Source: Streptomyces thermolilacinus SPC6
GTDB lineage: Bacteria; Actinomycetota; Actinomycetes; Streptomycetales; Streptomycetaceae
Length of the DNA: 64,000 nucleotides
Assembly: GCF_000478605.2 (NCBI RefSeq)
Contig: NZ_ASHX02000001.1
Span: 2,209,895-2,273,894 of the forward strand
Direction of reading: 5' to 3'
The position numbers and the translations under genes are program-made. Shown piece after piece: positions 1 to 8,167 of this stretch. The notes under the pieces are model-generated. The model saw only the letters and a list, made by a program, of their open reading frames with translations. It was not told the origin of the DNA and made no database searches. Within the stretch, counting starts at the first letter, position 1; each line of letters opens with the position of its first letter.

Positions 1-682
1 CCTCCCGGCAGATGTCGAGGGCCTGGTCGCGCAGGCAGTGCCCCTCGTCCAGCAGCAGCAGATGCAGCTCCCGCAGGGCGTCGCGCGGGATGTCGGTACG
101 GCCGCCCAGCGGATGGTCGTCGGGCGTGACCAGCACGAAGTCCTCGTCGAACAGCGGCAGCTCCGTGATACCCGGCACGCCCAGCGGCACCGCGAGGAGC
201 AGCACGTCGAGCCGCCCGGACGCCAGCCCCTCCAGCAGCGAGTACGTCTGCTCCTCGTGGACCTGGAGGTCCAGGTCCGGGTACCGGCCGTGGACCAGCC
301 GCAGGACCGTCGGCAGCAGATAGGGCGCGACCGTCGGGATCACCCCGAGCCGCAGCACGCCCGTGAACGGAGCCCGTACGGCCTCCGCCTCCTCCAGCAG
401 CTCCCCGACCGCGTCCAGCACCGCCTTGGCGCGGACCGCGAGCCGCTCCCCCGCCGGTGAGAGCAGCACCTTACGCGTCGTACGCTCAAGGAGCTGGACA
501 CCGAGTGCCTCTTCGAGAGCCGAAACCGCGCCCGAGAGCGCGGGCTGGCTCATGCCTATGGCGGCGGCGGCGTCCCGGAAGTGGAGATGTTCGGCGACCG
601 CGGCGAACGCCCGGAGCTGCGCCAGACTCGGCTGTTTACCCTTTTGTGCGGAATTATGTGCGGACTGTGCGGGGGAGACCAC
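1..682 (-). CDS. oxyR: OxyR, LysR-family peroxide-sensing regulator (3' end cut by window)
   Basis: LysR-type transcription factor that activates peroxide-defence genes after oxidation. The protein runs off the left edge of the window, so only about the first 227 residues are present. The N-terminal winged helix-turn-helix (about residues 18-75, QPSLAQLRAFAAVAEH) is followed by the substrate-binding-like domain. The two redox cysteines are visible near residues 216 and 225 in a GHCLRDQALDIC context, matching the C199/C208 pair of E. coli OxyR. I use the GTG at 682; a later start is possible because there is no strong Shine-Dalgarno. It is divergent from ahpC-ahpD, the classic actinobacterial arrangement, so it very probably controls them from the shared intergenic region. 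Confidence 0.93.
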   Translation of the reverse strand, partial: MVSPAQSAHNSAQKGKQPSLAQLRAFAAVAEHLHFRDAAAAIGMSQPALSGAVSALEEALGVQLLERTTRKVLLSPAGERLAVRAKAVLDAVGELLEEAEAVRAPFTGVLRLGVIPTVAPYLLPTVLRLVHGRYPDLDLQVHEEQTYSLLEGLASGRLDVLLLAVPLGVPGITELPLFDEDFVLVTPDDHPLGGRTDIPRDALRELHLLLLDEGHCLRDQALDICRE

Positions 683-812
683 TGATAACCACCTTCGATC
701 AACGCGACCCAGTCTAGCTATTTCACTGATCAATGCACGCCGTGCCATGCTGGCGGTCGTCCAACCTCCACGGATGTCCTCACAAGGGACGTCCCCGCCA
801 CTAGGAGAGCGT
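683..812. promoter_or_regulatory. oxyR-ahpC divergent control region
   Basis: This 130-bp AT-richer gap separates two divergent genes and must hold both promoters. A nonamer GATCAACGC at 697-705 recurs as GATCAATGC at 728-736, 31 bp apart (about three helical turns), with AT-rich blocks GATAACC and TAGCTATTT between and beside them. This spacing on one helix face is what a LysR tetramer could contact. That OxyR binds here is inference from the neighbour gene, not from an exact consensus match. Confidence 0.5.
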
Positions 813-1367
813 GTGCTCACTGTCGGTGACCAGTTCCCCACGTACGACCTGACCGCCTGTGTGTCGCTCGAGAGCGGCAAGGAGTTCGCGCAGATCGACC
901 ACAAGTCCTACGAGGGCAAGTGGCGCGTGGTGTTCTTCTGGCCGAAGGACTTCACCTTCGTGTGCCCGACCGAGATCGCCGCGTTCGGCAAGCTGAACGA
1001 CGAGTTCGCGGACCGCGACGCCCAGATCCTCGGCGTCTCGGGCGACTCGGAGTTCGTCCACCACGCCTGGCGCAAGGACCACGCCGACCTGCGTGACCTG
1101 CCCTTCCCGATGCTCGCCGACTCCAAGCACGAGCTGATGCAGGCGTGCGGCGTCGAGGGCGAGGACGGCTTCGCGCAGCGCGCCGTCTTCATCGTCGACC
1201 CGAACAACGAGATCCAGTTCGCCATGGTGACCGCCGGCTCCGTGGGCCGTAACCCCAAGGAGGTCCTGCGGGTCCTGGACGCCCTCCAGACCGACGAGCT
1301 GTGCCCCTGCAACTGGACCAAGGGCGAGGACACCCTCGACCCGGTCAAGCTGCTGGCCGGCGAGTAA
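813..1367 (+). CDS. ahpC: Alkyl hydroperoxide reductase AhpC (2-Cys peroxiredoxin)
   Basis: Peroxiredoxin that reduces hydrogen peroxide, organic hydroperoxides and peroxynitrite in the cytoplasm. The product is 184 residues, normal for the family. The peroxidatic cysteine is C51 in FTFVCPTE, and the resolving cysteine lies in the C-terminal ELCPCNW motif (C164/C166). The GTG at 813 is chosen because AGGAGAG sits just upstream and the protein then begins with the conserved LTVGDQFP. An open frame extends far upstream but lacks family similarity. ahpD follows 23 bases later, so the two form an operon in which AhpD supplies reducing equivalents. Confidence 0.97.
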   Translation: MLTVGDQFPTYDLTACVSLESGKEFAQIDHKSYEGKWRVVFFWPKDFTFVCPTEIAAFGKLNDEFADRDAQILGVSGDSEFVHHAWRKDHADLRDLPFPMLADSKHELMQACGVEGEDGFAQRAVFIVDPNNEIQFAMVTAGSVGRNPKEVLRVLDALQTDELCPCNWTKGEDTLDPVKLLAGE

Positions 1368-1390
1368 CCAACCGGAACGAGTGAATCACC

Positions 1391-1930
1391 ATGTCTCTTG
1401 ACGCCCTGAAGTCCGCCATCCCGGACTACGCGAAGGACCTGAAGCTGAACCTCGGCTCGGTCATCGGCAACAGCGACCTCCCGCAGCAGCAGCTGTGGGG
1501 CACCGTCCTGGCGTGCGCGATCGCCTCGCGCTCCCCGAAGGTGCTGGCGGAGCTGGAGCCGGAGGCGAGGGAGAACCTCAAGCCCGAGGCGTACGAGGCG
1601 GCCAAGTCGGCCGCCGCCATCATGGCGATGAACAACGTCTTCTACCGGACGCGTCACCTCCTCTCCGACCCGGAGTACGGCACGATGCGCGCCGGTCTGC
1701 GGATGAACGTCATCGGCAACCCGGGCGTGGAGAAGGTCGACTTCGAGCTGTGGTCGCTCGCGGTCTCCGCGATCAACGGCTGCGGCCAGTGCCTCGACTC
1801 GCACGAGCAGGTGCTGCGCAAGGCGGGTATGGAGCGCGACACGATCCAGGAGGCGTTCAAGATCGCCGCGGTCATCCAGGCGGTCGGCGCGACGCTGGAC
1901 GCGGAAGCGGTCCTGTCCGCCGCCGAGTAA
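1391..1930 (+). CDS. ahpD: Alkylhydroperoxidase AhpD
   Basis: Thiol-disulfide adaptor with its own weak peroxidase activity. In actinobacteria it passes electrons (lipoamide route in Mycobacterium) to AhpC. At 179 residues it matches the usual length. The catalytic CxxC is C131-G-Q-C134 in [12 protein letters not shown], followed by the catalytic histidine near 138, the signature of the CMD/AhpD fold. The ATG at 1391 has a weak GGAACGAG ribosome-binding site. It is the second gene of the ahpCD operon and ends just before a strong stem-loop terminator. Confidence 0.96.
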   Translation: MSLDALKSAIPDYAKDLKLNLGSVIGNSDLPQQQLWGTVLACAIASRSPKVLAELEPEARENLKPEAYEAAKSAAAIMAMNNVFYRTRHLLSDPEYGTMRAGLRMNVIGNPGVEKVDFELWSLAVSAINGCGQCLDSHEQVLRKAGMERDTIQEAFKIAAVIQAVGATLDAEAVLSAAE

Positions 1931-1951
1931 TCGGCCGGCCGTACGCGACAG

Positions 1952-2003
1952 ACATGGAAGGGGCCCCACCGGCATCGACTGCCGGTGGGGCCCCCTTCCA
2001 TGT
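1952..2003. terminator. Bidirectional stem-loop between convergent genes
   Basis: A near-perfect inverted repeat of about 22 bp (arms 1952-1973 and 1981-2003, one bulged base, 7-nt loop) lies between ahpD on the + strand and the convergent gene ending at 2012. It should end transcription from both sides. There is no long U-tract on either strand, which is usual in Streptomyces. Confidence 0.85.
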
Positions 2004-2011
2004 CCGCCGCG

Positions 2012-2872
2012 CTACCGGGCCCCGGACGACGGGGTGGCCGGGTGGTCCGGGGGCGGCGCGGACCTCAGGCGCTTCAGCAGTTCCCGCGCGTCCTCGACCA
2101 GGAACTCCTTCACCCCGTCGAGCGGCGCGTGCGTCGGCTGTCCCGGCGGTGGGCCCGTGTCGTCGACGTACTCCGCGATCGTGCTGACGGACAGGGCGAG
2201 CACGACGGGCCCGTCCAGGACGAGGAGATCGGCGTACGTTCCGCCGCTGACGCTGAAGTACGCCTTCTCGCCCAGCCCCGGCACCGGTTCCGGAGCGGGC
2301 TCGCCCGAGGTGTAGGGCTCGCGGTGCAGCGCCTCGAACTCCGGGCCCGGGTCGGTCTTCCGGTGCAGCTCGTAGCGGAGGCTCACCTCGTACGCGGTCG
2401 GGTGCTCGCCCAGGTGCACCGAGCAGTACGACCGGTCGAGCGCCGGGTGCGTGTACGCCTGCGCGTCCGTGGTGGCGCCGCGCTTGCCGAGCGCGGTGAC
2501 CAGCGCCGACAGCGGCGCCTCGGCGCACAGGGAGGGTGCCGTCCGGTAGCCGTCGAGGTCCGGGCCGCCCGTCCGGTACGCGGCGAGGCCGCCCGCCCAC
2601 AGCACGGACGCGCCCAGGGCCCCGGCGAGCGTCCACACCCAGGGCCGCCGGTACCGTTCCCAGCGCGCCCCGCCCGCCGGGGCTCCGCCCTCGCGCGGGT
2701 GGGAGCCGTACGGGGCGCCGCCCCCGGTCCCGTACGGGCCGCCGCCCTCAAGACCGCCGCCGCCCGAGCCGTACGGGATGCCGTCCCGGCCCGGTCCGTG
2801 CGGGTCCGGGTGCGGCGTGCCGGGGCGCAGGGGCTCACCGGCGTCGTCGAGGAGTTCGGGTTCGGATATCAC
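2012..2872 (-). CDS. Unknown single-pass membrane protein coupled to an AI-2E family permease
   Basis: I do not recognise a named family. The 286-residue product has a Gly/Pro/Tyr-rich low-complexity N-terminus (about residues 20-65, GPYGTGGGAPYG-like), one membrane segment (about 75-95, WVWTLAGALGASVLWAGGLAAY) and an extracytoplasmic domain of roughly 190 residues with two cysteines (SLCAEAP and RSYCSVH) that could form a disulfide. Start: GTG at 2872 overlaps the TGA of the upstream permease gene (GTGA), so translation is probably coupled. A type-II secreted or anchored accessory protein is the most that can be inferred. Confidence 0.8.
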   Translation of the reverse strand: MISEPELLDDAGEPLRPGTPHPDPHGPGRDGIPYGSGGGGLEGGGPYGTGGGAPYGSHPREGGAPAGGARWERYRRPWVWTLAGALGASVLWAGGLAAYRTGGPDLDGYRTAPSLCAEAPLSALVTALGKRGATTDAQAYTHPALDRSYCSVHLGEHPTAYEVSLRYELHRKTDPGPEFEALHREPYTSGEPAPEPVPGLGEKAYFSVSGGTYADLLVLDGPVVLALSVSTIAEYVDDTGPPPGQPTHAPLDGVKEFLVEDARELLKRLRSAPPPDHPATPSSGAR

Positions 2873-4311
2873 TCGGTATCCGGCCGCTCTTGCCCGCCGG
2901 TCGCGGCTCCGCCCGGTGCGCCTCCCCCGGTCACGGTCCCGCCCGGCGGGGGTCCGACCGCCGGGACGGTGGCGAGGCGGCGCAGGACCTGCTCCTCGCT
3001 GTACGCGCGCAGGAAGCCGACGACCGTGTTGGTGACGGCGACCAGGGGGACGGCCACGACGGCGCCGCCGATGCCCGCGACGAGCCCGCCCGCGGCGACG
3101 GCCAGCACGACGGCCAGCGGATGCACCCGCACGGCCCGGCCGAGGATGAACGGCTGGAGGACGTGCCCCTCGATCTGCTGCACGGCGAGCACCACGAGGA
3201 GGACCATCAGCGCCGTGAACACGCCGTTGGTGACGAGCGCGACGACCACCGCGAGGGCGCCGGAGATCACCGCGCCGACCAGCGGGATGAAGGCGAACAG
3301 GAAGATGAACACGCCGAGCGGGACGGCGAGCGGCACGTCGAGGAAGTAGATGCCGAGCCCGATGAAGATGGCGTCGATCAGCGCGACGATGACCGTGCCG
3401 CGCACATACGCGGTGAGGGTGCGCCAGGCGCGCGGCCCCGCGCCCGCGACGCCGGGGCGTGCCTGGGCGGGCACCAGCTTGAGGAACCACTGCCAGACCT
3501 TCTTCCCGTCGTAGAGCAGGAAGAGGGTGGAGAACATCGCGAGCAGTATCCCGGTCATCACCTCGACCATGACGGTGACGCCGGTGAGACCGGCGGAGGT
3601 GATCTCCTCGGTGTTGGTGCCGATCGTGTCGCTGAGGTTCTCCGCGATCTCGTTGATCTGACTCTCGGTCACATGGAACGGGCTGTCGAGCGCCCAGCGC
3701 TTCAGCTCCTCGATGCCGTCCCGCACGCGCGCGGAGACGTTGCCGAGGTTGTCCATGACCTGCCAGACGACGAACCAGCCGACGAGGCCCATGATGACGA
3801 AGCCGGTGACGGCGGTGAGGGCCGTGGCGAGCCCGCGCGGCAGCCCGAGCCCCTTCAGCCGGCTGACGGTCGGCTGGAGCAGGGCGGTGATGAGGAGCGC
3901 GGCGACGAAGGCGAGCACGACCAGCTGCACCGCGCTGATGACCTTCATGACCACCCACAGCGTCCCGGCGAGGACGAGCAGCCGCCAGCCCGCCTCGGCG
4001 GCGACGCGCATCCCCCAGGGGACGGCGGCCGCGGGGTCGGGGCGGGCGGCGACGGCGGGCGCGTACGCGGGGGGCGCGGGCACGATGCCGGGCCCTGGAC
4101 TGTCCGCGGGCACCGCCCCGGAGGCGTCCGTGGGGCCCGGTGCCGCGGCGGACGGCTTGCCCGGCAGGGCGCCGGAGGGGGGTACGCCGATCGCGGCGTC
4201 GGTCTCCGCCTCCGCCTCCGCCTCCGCCTGTGCGCGGCGCTCCTCCAGCCGCTGTCCCATCCGGCTCAGTCCGGCACCCAGCCGGCCGAGCCACCCTGGC
4301 ACTCTCGACAT
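2869..4311 (-). CDS. AI-2E / PerM family membrane transporter
   Basis: Polytopic membrane protein of the AI-2E exporter (PerM/YdiK) superfamily, 480 residues. The N-terminal cytoplasmic stretch is charged and has a short Ala-Glu run. The membrane core from about residue 95 contains the family hallmark of paired N-terminal helices, a long loop (ELKRWALDSPFH...NEIAENLSD) and a helix bundle with VGAVISGALAVVVALV. Members have been linked to signal export, sodium/proton exchange or unknown substrates, so the substrate here is open. ATG 4311 has GGAAGG upstream. An in-frame open region runs further up but lacks a better start. It leads a two-gene operon with the membrane protein at 2012-2872. Confidence 0.88.
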   Translation of the reverse strand: MSRVPGWLGRLGAGLSRMGQRLEERRAQAEAEAEAETDAAIGVPPSGALPGKPSAAAPGPTDASGAVPADSPGPGIVPAPPAYAPAVAARPDPAAAVPWGMRVAAEAGWRLLVLAGTLWVVMKVISAVQLVVLAFVAALLITALLQPTVSRLKGLGLPRGLATALTAVTGFVIMGLVGWFVVWQVMDNLGNVSARVRDGIEELKRWALDSPFHVTESQINEIAENLSDTIGTNTEEITSAGLTGVTVMVEVMTGILLAMFSTLFLLYDGKKVWQWFLKLVPAQARPGVAGAGPRAWRTLTAYVRGTVIVALIDAIFIGLGIYFLDVPLAVPLGVFIFLFAFIPLVGAVISGALAVVVALVTNGVFTALMVLLVVLAVQQIEGHVLQPFILGRAVRVHPLAVVLAVAAGGLVAGIGGAVVAVPLVAVTNTVVGFLRAYSEEQVLRRLATVPAVGPPPGGTVTGGGAPGGAATGGQERPDTE

Positions 4312-4373
4312 GACCTTCCCTGCTCCCCCCACCAGTCCCCCGGTTCTCCGGCTACCCGACCGTACACGCACGA

Positions 4374-4402
4374 AGCCCCTCACCGTAGGACGGTGAGGGG
4401 CT
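4374..4402. terminator. 13-bp hairpin terminator after the transglycosylase gene
   Basis: Perfect 13-bp inverted repeat (arms 4374-4386 and 4390-4402, 3-nt loop). It lies 22 bases beyond the stop codon of the minus-strand transglycosylase gene and just before the next minus-strand gene begins at 4311. Confidence 0.8.
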
Positions 4403-4423
4403 CCGCGGAGTTGAGCGCCGCTG

Positions 4424-5125
4424 TCAGTACCAGTGGTTGGCCTGCCAGAAGGACCAGGCGCCGCAGGGGCTGCCGTAGCGCTCGTTCATGTAGTTGAGGC
4501 CCCACTTGATCTGGGTGGCCGGGTTGGTCTGCCAGTCGGCGCCCGCGGAGGCCATCTTGGACCCGGGGAGCGCCTGGACGAGGCCGTACGCGCCCGAAGA
4601 GGGGTTCTGCGCCCGGTAGTTCCAGCTGGACTCGTGGTCCACGATGTTGCTGAAGCACTGGAACTGGTCGCCCGGCACCATCTGGCGGGCCATGGCCTGC
4701 ACTTCGGCGATGGTGTACGACGACTGGGCGGCGAAGCTCGACGCGTCGCGGACGGCGTCGCGGCTGGCGCGCTCGCGTGCCTCCCGCTCCTCGCGCTCCT
4801 TCTCGGCCTTCTCCTCCGCGGCGGCCTTCTTCGCCTCGGCGTCCTTGGCGGCCTGGCGGCGCGCGTCCTCCCAGGCGGCCTGCTGCGCGGCGGTGTCGGC
4901 CGCCGAGGCCTGCGCCTCGGCCTGCTGCGTCAGCGAGGCGACCTGAACCTGTACCTGCTGGCCTGCGGGTATGTCGGCGAGGAGGGTCATGTCGGCGGCG
5001 GTCGCCTCGAACTTCTCCGGCTGCGCCGCCTGCGGGTTGCCCGCGGCGACACCGACGACGGCGCCGACAGTGGTGACCGCGGTGGCCGACGCCACCGCGA
5101 ATCCCCGGACCGAGATCCGGCTCAC
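4424..5125 (-). CDS. Secreted lytic transglycosylase (SLT-like domain)
   Basis: Cell-wall hydrolase predicted to cleave the glycan backbone of peptidoglycan outside the membrane. It has 233 residues: signal peptide (about 1-32, ending near AAGNPQA), an Ala/Glu/Arg-rich helical spacer or coiled coil (about 70-130, EKAEKEREEREARERA), and a C-terminal goose-type/SLT domain with a likely catalytic Glu in DHESSWNYRAQNPSSGAYGL and the terminal WGLNYMNERYG...WSFWQANHWY. The GTG at 5125 is preferred because GGAAGGA lies 6 bases upstream; an ATG at 5143 is in frame but lacks a site. The roughly 220-base leader is discussed separately. Similar Streptomyces enzymes act in germination and sporulation. 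Confidence 0.9.
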   Translation of the reverse strand: MSRISVRGFAVASATAVTTVGAVVGVAAGNPQAAQPEKFEATAADMTLLADIPAGQQVQVQVASLTQQAEAQASAADTAAQQAAWEDARRQAAKDAEAKKAAAEEKAEKEREEREARERASRDAVRDASSFAAQSSYTIAEVQAMARQMVPGDQFQCFSNIVDHESSWNYRAQNPSSGAYGLVQALPGSKMASAGADWQTNPATQIKWGLNYMNERYGSPCGAWSFWQANHWY

Positions 5126-5141
5126 ACGGTTTCCTTCCAGC

Positions 5142-5290
5142 ATCGCCCGCACGGGTGACCTCGCGGGCGCGATCGTGCCCCTGGCGCTGGTCCCCCACTC
5201 GCTTGGGTCACGGGGAACACGGGCCCGGTGGGCAACTCCCCTCGGGGAGCGCCGCGTGGTGCTCGGGCGGCATACGGCGAACGACTGTTG
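5142..5290 (-). promoter_or_regulatory. Candidate c-di-AMP (ydaO-type) riboswitch leader of the transglycosylase gene
   Basis: The leader of the cell-wall hydrolase, read on the minus strand, contains GAGTGGGGGACC followed by AGGGGCACGATCG, and later AGGTCACCCGTGCGGGCG just before the ribosome-binding site. These resemble the ydaO core GAGCGGGGGACC, GGGGUGAAUC and the 3' AGCUAACCUCGUAAGCG, but the second and third matches are loose and the spacing is compact. From established knowledge, ydaO riboswitches often precede Streptomyces cell-wall hydrolase genes. Only a covariance-model search would settle it. Confidence 0.38.
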
Positions 5291-5347
5291 AGTTGTGCCG
5301 CCACGGGTCCGTGAGGATGTGGCTGTGCCGTATGCGGGGCCTGACGG

Positions 5348-5360
5348 AAGCAAGACTCTA
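5348..5360 (-). promoter_or_regulatory. Candidate -10 box for the transglycosylase transcript
   Basis: TAGAGT (complement of 5355-5360) fits the HrdB -10 consensus TAGRRT. A start about 7 bases downstream would give a leader of roughly 220 nt, the size needed to hold a riboswitch. No clear -35 is visible at 16-18 bp, so confidence is modest. Confidence 0.4.
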
Positions 5361-5412
5361 GCGGGAAGGCGTCAACGCAAGGCACTTCCTCGCCGCGTGG
5401 GAAAGCTCACAT

Positions 5413-5443
5413 CCCTTTCGTCCCAGGAGTTTCGACGAAAGGG
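5413..5443. terminator. 10-bp inverted repeat downstream of phoH
   Basis: Perfect inverted repeat CCCTTTCGTC / GACGAAAGGG (5413-5422 and 5434-5443, 11-nt loop). It lies about 140 bases past the phoH stop codon and upstream of the transglycosylase promoter. It may insulate the two transcripts or be a regulator site. The remaining bases of 5361-5583 show nothing else I can name. Confidence 0.5.
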
Positions 5444-5583
5444 GCGCGCGAAGAGGCGCCGCCCGGCTAAGCTCTCGCGCTTCGCCGGACGGCGCCCGTG
5501 GGTCCAACTCCTCTATGGGTGTTTTGGGTGGCGATCGGTCACTTTCCCGATCACACCGTCGTCACTTTTTGCCCGTGTTCGAC

Positions 5584-6906
5584 CTAGATGTGAACGTCTT
5601 CGAGCATTTCGGTGACCAGTGCGGCGATCTGGGAGCGCTCGGACCGGGCGAGCGTCACATGCGCGAACAGCGGATGCCCCTTCAGCTTCTCCACCACGGC
5701 GACGACTCCGTCGTACCGGCCCACCCGGAGGTTGTCCCGCTGGGCCACGTCATGGGTGAGGACGACCCGGGAGTTCGCCCCGATCCTGGACAGCACGGTC
5801 AGCAGGACGTTGCGTTCGAGGGACTGCGCCTCGTCGACGATGACGAACGCGTCGTGCAGGGAGCGGCCGCGGATGTGGGTGAGCGGCAGGACCTCCAGCA
5901 TGTCGCGGGCCGTGATCTCCTCGATGACCTCGCGGGACGTCACCGCCGACAGCGTGTCGTAGACGGCCTGCGCCCACGGGTTCATCTTCTCGGCCTCGGT
6001 GCCCGGCAGATAGCCGAGCTCCTGCCCGCCCACCGCGTACAGCGGCCGGAAGACCATCACCTTCTGGTGCTGGCGGCGCTCCAGTACGGCCTCGAGTCCG
6101 GCGCACAGCGCGAGCGCCGACTTGCCGGTGCCGGCCCGGCCGCCCAGCGACACGATGCCCACGTCCGGGTCGAGCAGCAGGTCGAGGGCGATGCGCTGCT
6201 CGGCGCTGCGGCCCCGGATGCCGAACGCCTCCCGGTCGCCGCGCACCAGCCGTACGGTCCCGTCCGCGGTGACCCGGCCCAGCGCCTTGCCGCGCTCGGA
6301 CTGGAGGACCAGGCCGGTGTGCACGGGCAGGTCGGCCGCGTCGGGCACGTACAGCGTCTCCTCGGTGTAGAGGAGGTCCACCTGATCGGCGGAGAGCGGC
6401 ACCTCGCACATGCCGGTCCAGCCGGAGTCGGTGACGGCCAGCTCGGCGCGGTACTCCTCGGCGAGGAGGCCGACGGAGGACGCCTTGATACGGAGCGGCA
6501 GGTCCTTGGAGACGACCGTGACGTCGTACCCCTCGGCCTGGAGGTTGCGGGCCACGGCGAGGATGCGCGAGTCGTTGTCCCCGAGGCGGTACCCGGCCGG
6601 GAGGAGGCCCGGGTCCGAGTGGTTGAGCTCCACGCGCAGGGTCCCGCCCAGGTCGCCCACGGTGACGGGCGCGTCGAGCCGCCCGTACCGGACCCGCAGG
6701 TCGTCCAGCAGGCGCAGCGCCTGGCGGGCGAAGTAGCCGAGCTCCGGGTGGTGCCTCTTGGCCTCCAGTTCCGTCACCACGACGACGGGCAGCACGACCT
6801 CGTGCTCGTCGAAGCGGGTCAGGGCGTTGGGGTCGGCCAGCAGGACGCTGGTGTCGAGTACATAGGTGCGCCGGTCGTCGGGACGGCGCTTAGTGCTGGT
6901 CACCAC
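5584..6906 (-). CDS. PhoH-like ATPase with N-terminal PIN domain (PhoH2 type)
   Basis: Fusion of a PIN-domain ribonuclease and a PhoH helicase-like ATPase, 440 residues, the PhoH2 architecture common in actinobacteria and tied to RNA unwinding and cleavage. The PIN part (about 12-145) shows acidic residues D18 (YVLDTSVLL), E47 in VTELEAKRH and D in GDNDSRIL. The Walker A is [13 protein letters not shown] (about 247-259) and the Walker B is VIVDEAQSL (about 354). The GTG at 6906 and the next GTG at 6903 are both possible; a purine tract AGAGGGGG lies 11 bases upstream. It is a single gene with the transglycosylase transcribed in the same direction downstream. Confidence 0.94.
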   Translation of the reverse strand: MVTSTKRRPDDRRTYVLDTSVLLADPNALTRFDEHEVVLPVVVVTELEAKRHHPELGYFARQALRLLDDLRVRYGRLDAPVTVGDLGGTLRVELNHSDPGLLPAGYRLGDNDSRILAVARNLQAEGYDVTVVSKDLPLRIKASSVGLLAEEYRAELAVTDSGWTGMCEVPLSADQVDLLYTEETLYVPDAADLPVHTGLVLQSERGKALGRVTADGTVRLVRGDREAFGIRGRSAEQRIALDLLLDPDVGIVSLGGRAGTGKSALALCAGLEAVLERRQHQKVMVFRPLYAVGGQELGYLPGTEAEKMNPWAQAVYDTLSAVTSREVIEEITARDMLEVLPLTHIRGRSLHDAFVIVDEAQSLERNVLLTVLSRIGANSRVVLTHDVAQRDNLRVGRYDGVVAVVEKLKGHPLFAHVTLARSERSQIAALVTEMLEDVHI

Positions 6907-7216
6907 GGAAGGACAGACCCCCTCTTATAGAGGCGCGTGAGGTCGGGGTGCGACGTCCGCGAGAGCTGCGGCGGCTGCGGCGTCGCGGTGGGGCGGGCCG
7001 GGATCGGGCCTCGGTGCACGGGCCGCGACTCCGGCCCTCCGGTTCGTCCGCCCACCTGGGGTGTGCGGTGGTCCTGGCGCAAAGGGCCTCCCGGGCGAGC
7101 GGGCTCCGTACCGCTCACTCTGGAAGGGATATGCCCCCGTTGCCGCCGCGCCATGCCGGTGATCGGCTGGCATATGACAGCCCGTCGGACGGGTGCGGCG
7201 GCCCCCGGACGCGCGG
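6907..7216. other. Intergenic region upstream of phoH, no gene seen
   Basis: About 310 bases between the uppS terminator and phoH. It must hold the phoH promoter. A TATAAG box lies on the minus strand close to the start, but no -35 hexamer is convincing. No RNA gene, repeat or small coding sequence with a ribosome-binding site can be supported. Confidence 0.6.
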
Positions 7217-7248
7217 GAGCCGGGCCGCCTCGTTCGGCGGCCCGGCTC
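7217..7248 (-). terminator. Terminator after the cis-prenyltransferase gene
   Basis: Perfect 13-bp inverted repeat (arms 7217-7229 and 7236-7248, 6-nt loop). It lies about 40 bases downstream of the minus-strand gene that ends at 7287. Confidence 0.82.
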
Positions 7249-7286
7249 GGTAGCGGCGGTGGCGGGGGCGTGCGCGCCCCGGCAGG

Positions 7287-8048
7287 TCAGGTGCCGTAGC
7301 GGCGGTGGCGGGCGGCGTAGTCGCGCAGCGCCCGCAGGAAGTCGACCTTGCGGAAGGCCGGCCAGTGCACCTCGCAGAAGTAGTACTCGGAGTGCGCGGA
7401 CTGCCAGAGCATGAAGCCGGACAGCCGCTGCTCGCCGCTGGTGCGGATGACCAGGTCCGGGTCGGGCTGGCCGCGCGTGTAGAGGTGCTCGGAGATCAGG
7501 TCGATGTCCACGACCTCGGCGAGCTCCTCGAAGGAGGTGCCCTTCTCGGCGTGCTCCAGCAGCAGGGAGCGGACCGCGTCGGCGATCTCCTGGCGGCCGC
7601 CGTAGCCGACGGCGACGTTGACGAGTATCCCGTCGATGTGCCGCGTCGACTCCTCGGCCTCCTTGAGGACCGCCTGCGTGCGGGCGGGGAGCAGGTCCAG
7701 GGTGCCGACGTGGTGGACGCGCCAGCGGCCGTCGGCGGCGATGGTGCGGACGGCGTCCTCGATGATGCCGAGGAGCGGCACCAGCTGCTCCTCCGGGCGG
7801 TTGAGGTTGTCGGTGGACAGCATCCAGAGCGTGACGACCTCGACGTCCGTCTCCGTGCACCAGCCGAGCAGCTCCATGATCTTGCTGGCGCCGGCCTTGT
7901 GGCCCTGCTCGGGCGTGCCGCCGGACGCCTTCGCCCAGCGGCGGTTGCCGTCGAGGATGACGCCGATGTGCTTGGGCACCTGGGCGTGGTCGAGGCGGCC
8001 CTCCACCCGGCGCGCGTAGAGCCTGTACACCAGGTCGCGCAAGTTCAC
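7287..8048 (-). CDS. uppS: Isoprenyl transferase (undecaprenyl diphosphate synthase family)
   Basis: Cis-prenyltransferase that condenses isopentenyl diphosphate onto an allylic primer, giving the polyprenyl carrier for peptidoglycan and other glycans. The 253-residue product carries the family blocks in order: HIGVILDGNRRWAK with the Mg-binding Asp at about 33, the central LWMLSTDNLNRP, and DPDLVIRTSGEQRLSGF followed by LWQSAHSEYYF. GTG 8048 is chosen because AGAGGTGAG lies directly upstream; the open frame continues further but is not conserved. Streptomyces usually have more than one such enzyme, so a shorter-chain product or a non-essential paralogue is possible. Divergent from the aldo/keto reductase gene. 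Confidence 0.92.
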   Translation of the reverse strand: MNLRDLVYRLYARRVEGRLDHAQVPKHIGVILDGNRRWAKASGGTPEQGHKAGASKIMELLGWCTETDVEVVTLWMLSTDNLNRPEEQLVPLLGIIEDAVRTIAADGRWRVHHVGTLDLLPARTQAVLKEAEESTRHIDGILVNVAVGYGGRQEIADAVRSLLLEHAEKGTSFEELAEVVDIDLISEHLYTRGQPDPDLVIRTSGEQRLSGFMLWQSAHSEYYFCEVHWPAFRKVDFLRALRDYAARHRRYGT

Positions 8049-8167
8049 CGATCTCACCTCTCGCATACGGGGGCACCGCTGGCCGTCCCCCGAGGTGCGC
8101 CACATTACTGCGCGCTACGGGCAGCGGCCCAACCCGGTGTGTCACAAGTCCGTGATAGGGAAAAAGC

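Noticed and set aside
7287..8048. Start at 8105 for the cis-prenyltransferase
   Set aside because: The extra N-terminal residues are not conserved and lack a ribosome-binding site, whereas GTG 8048 has a good one.
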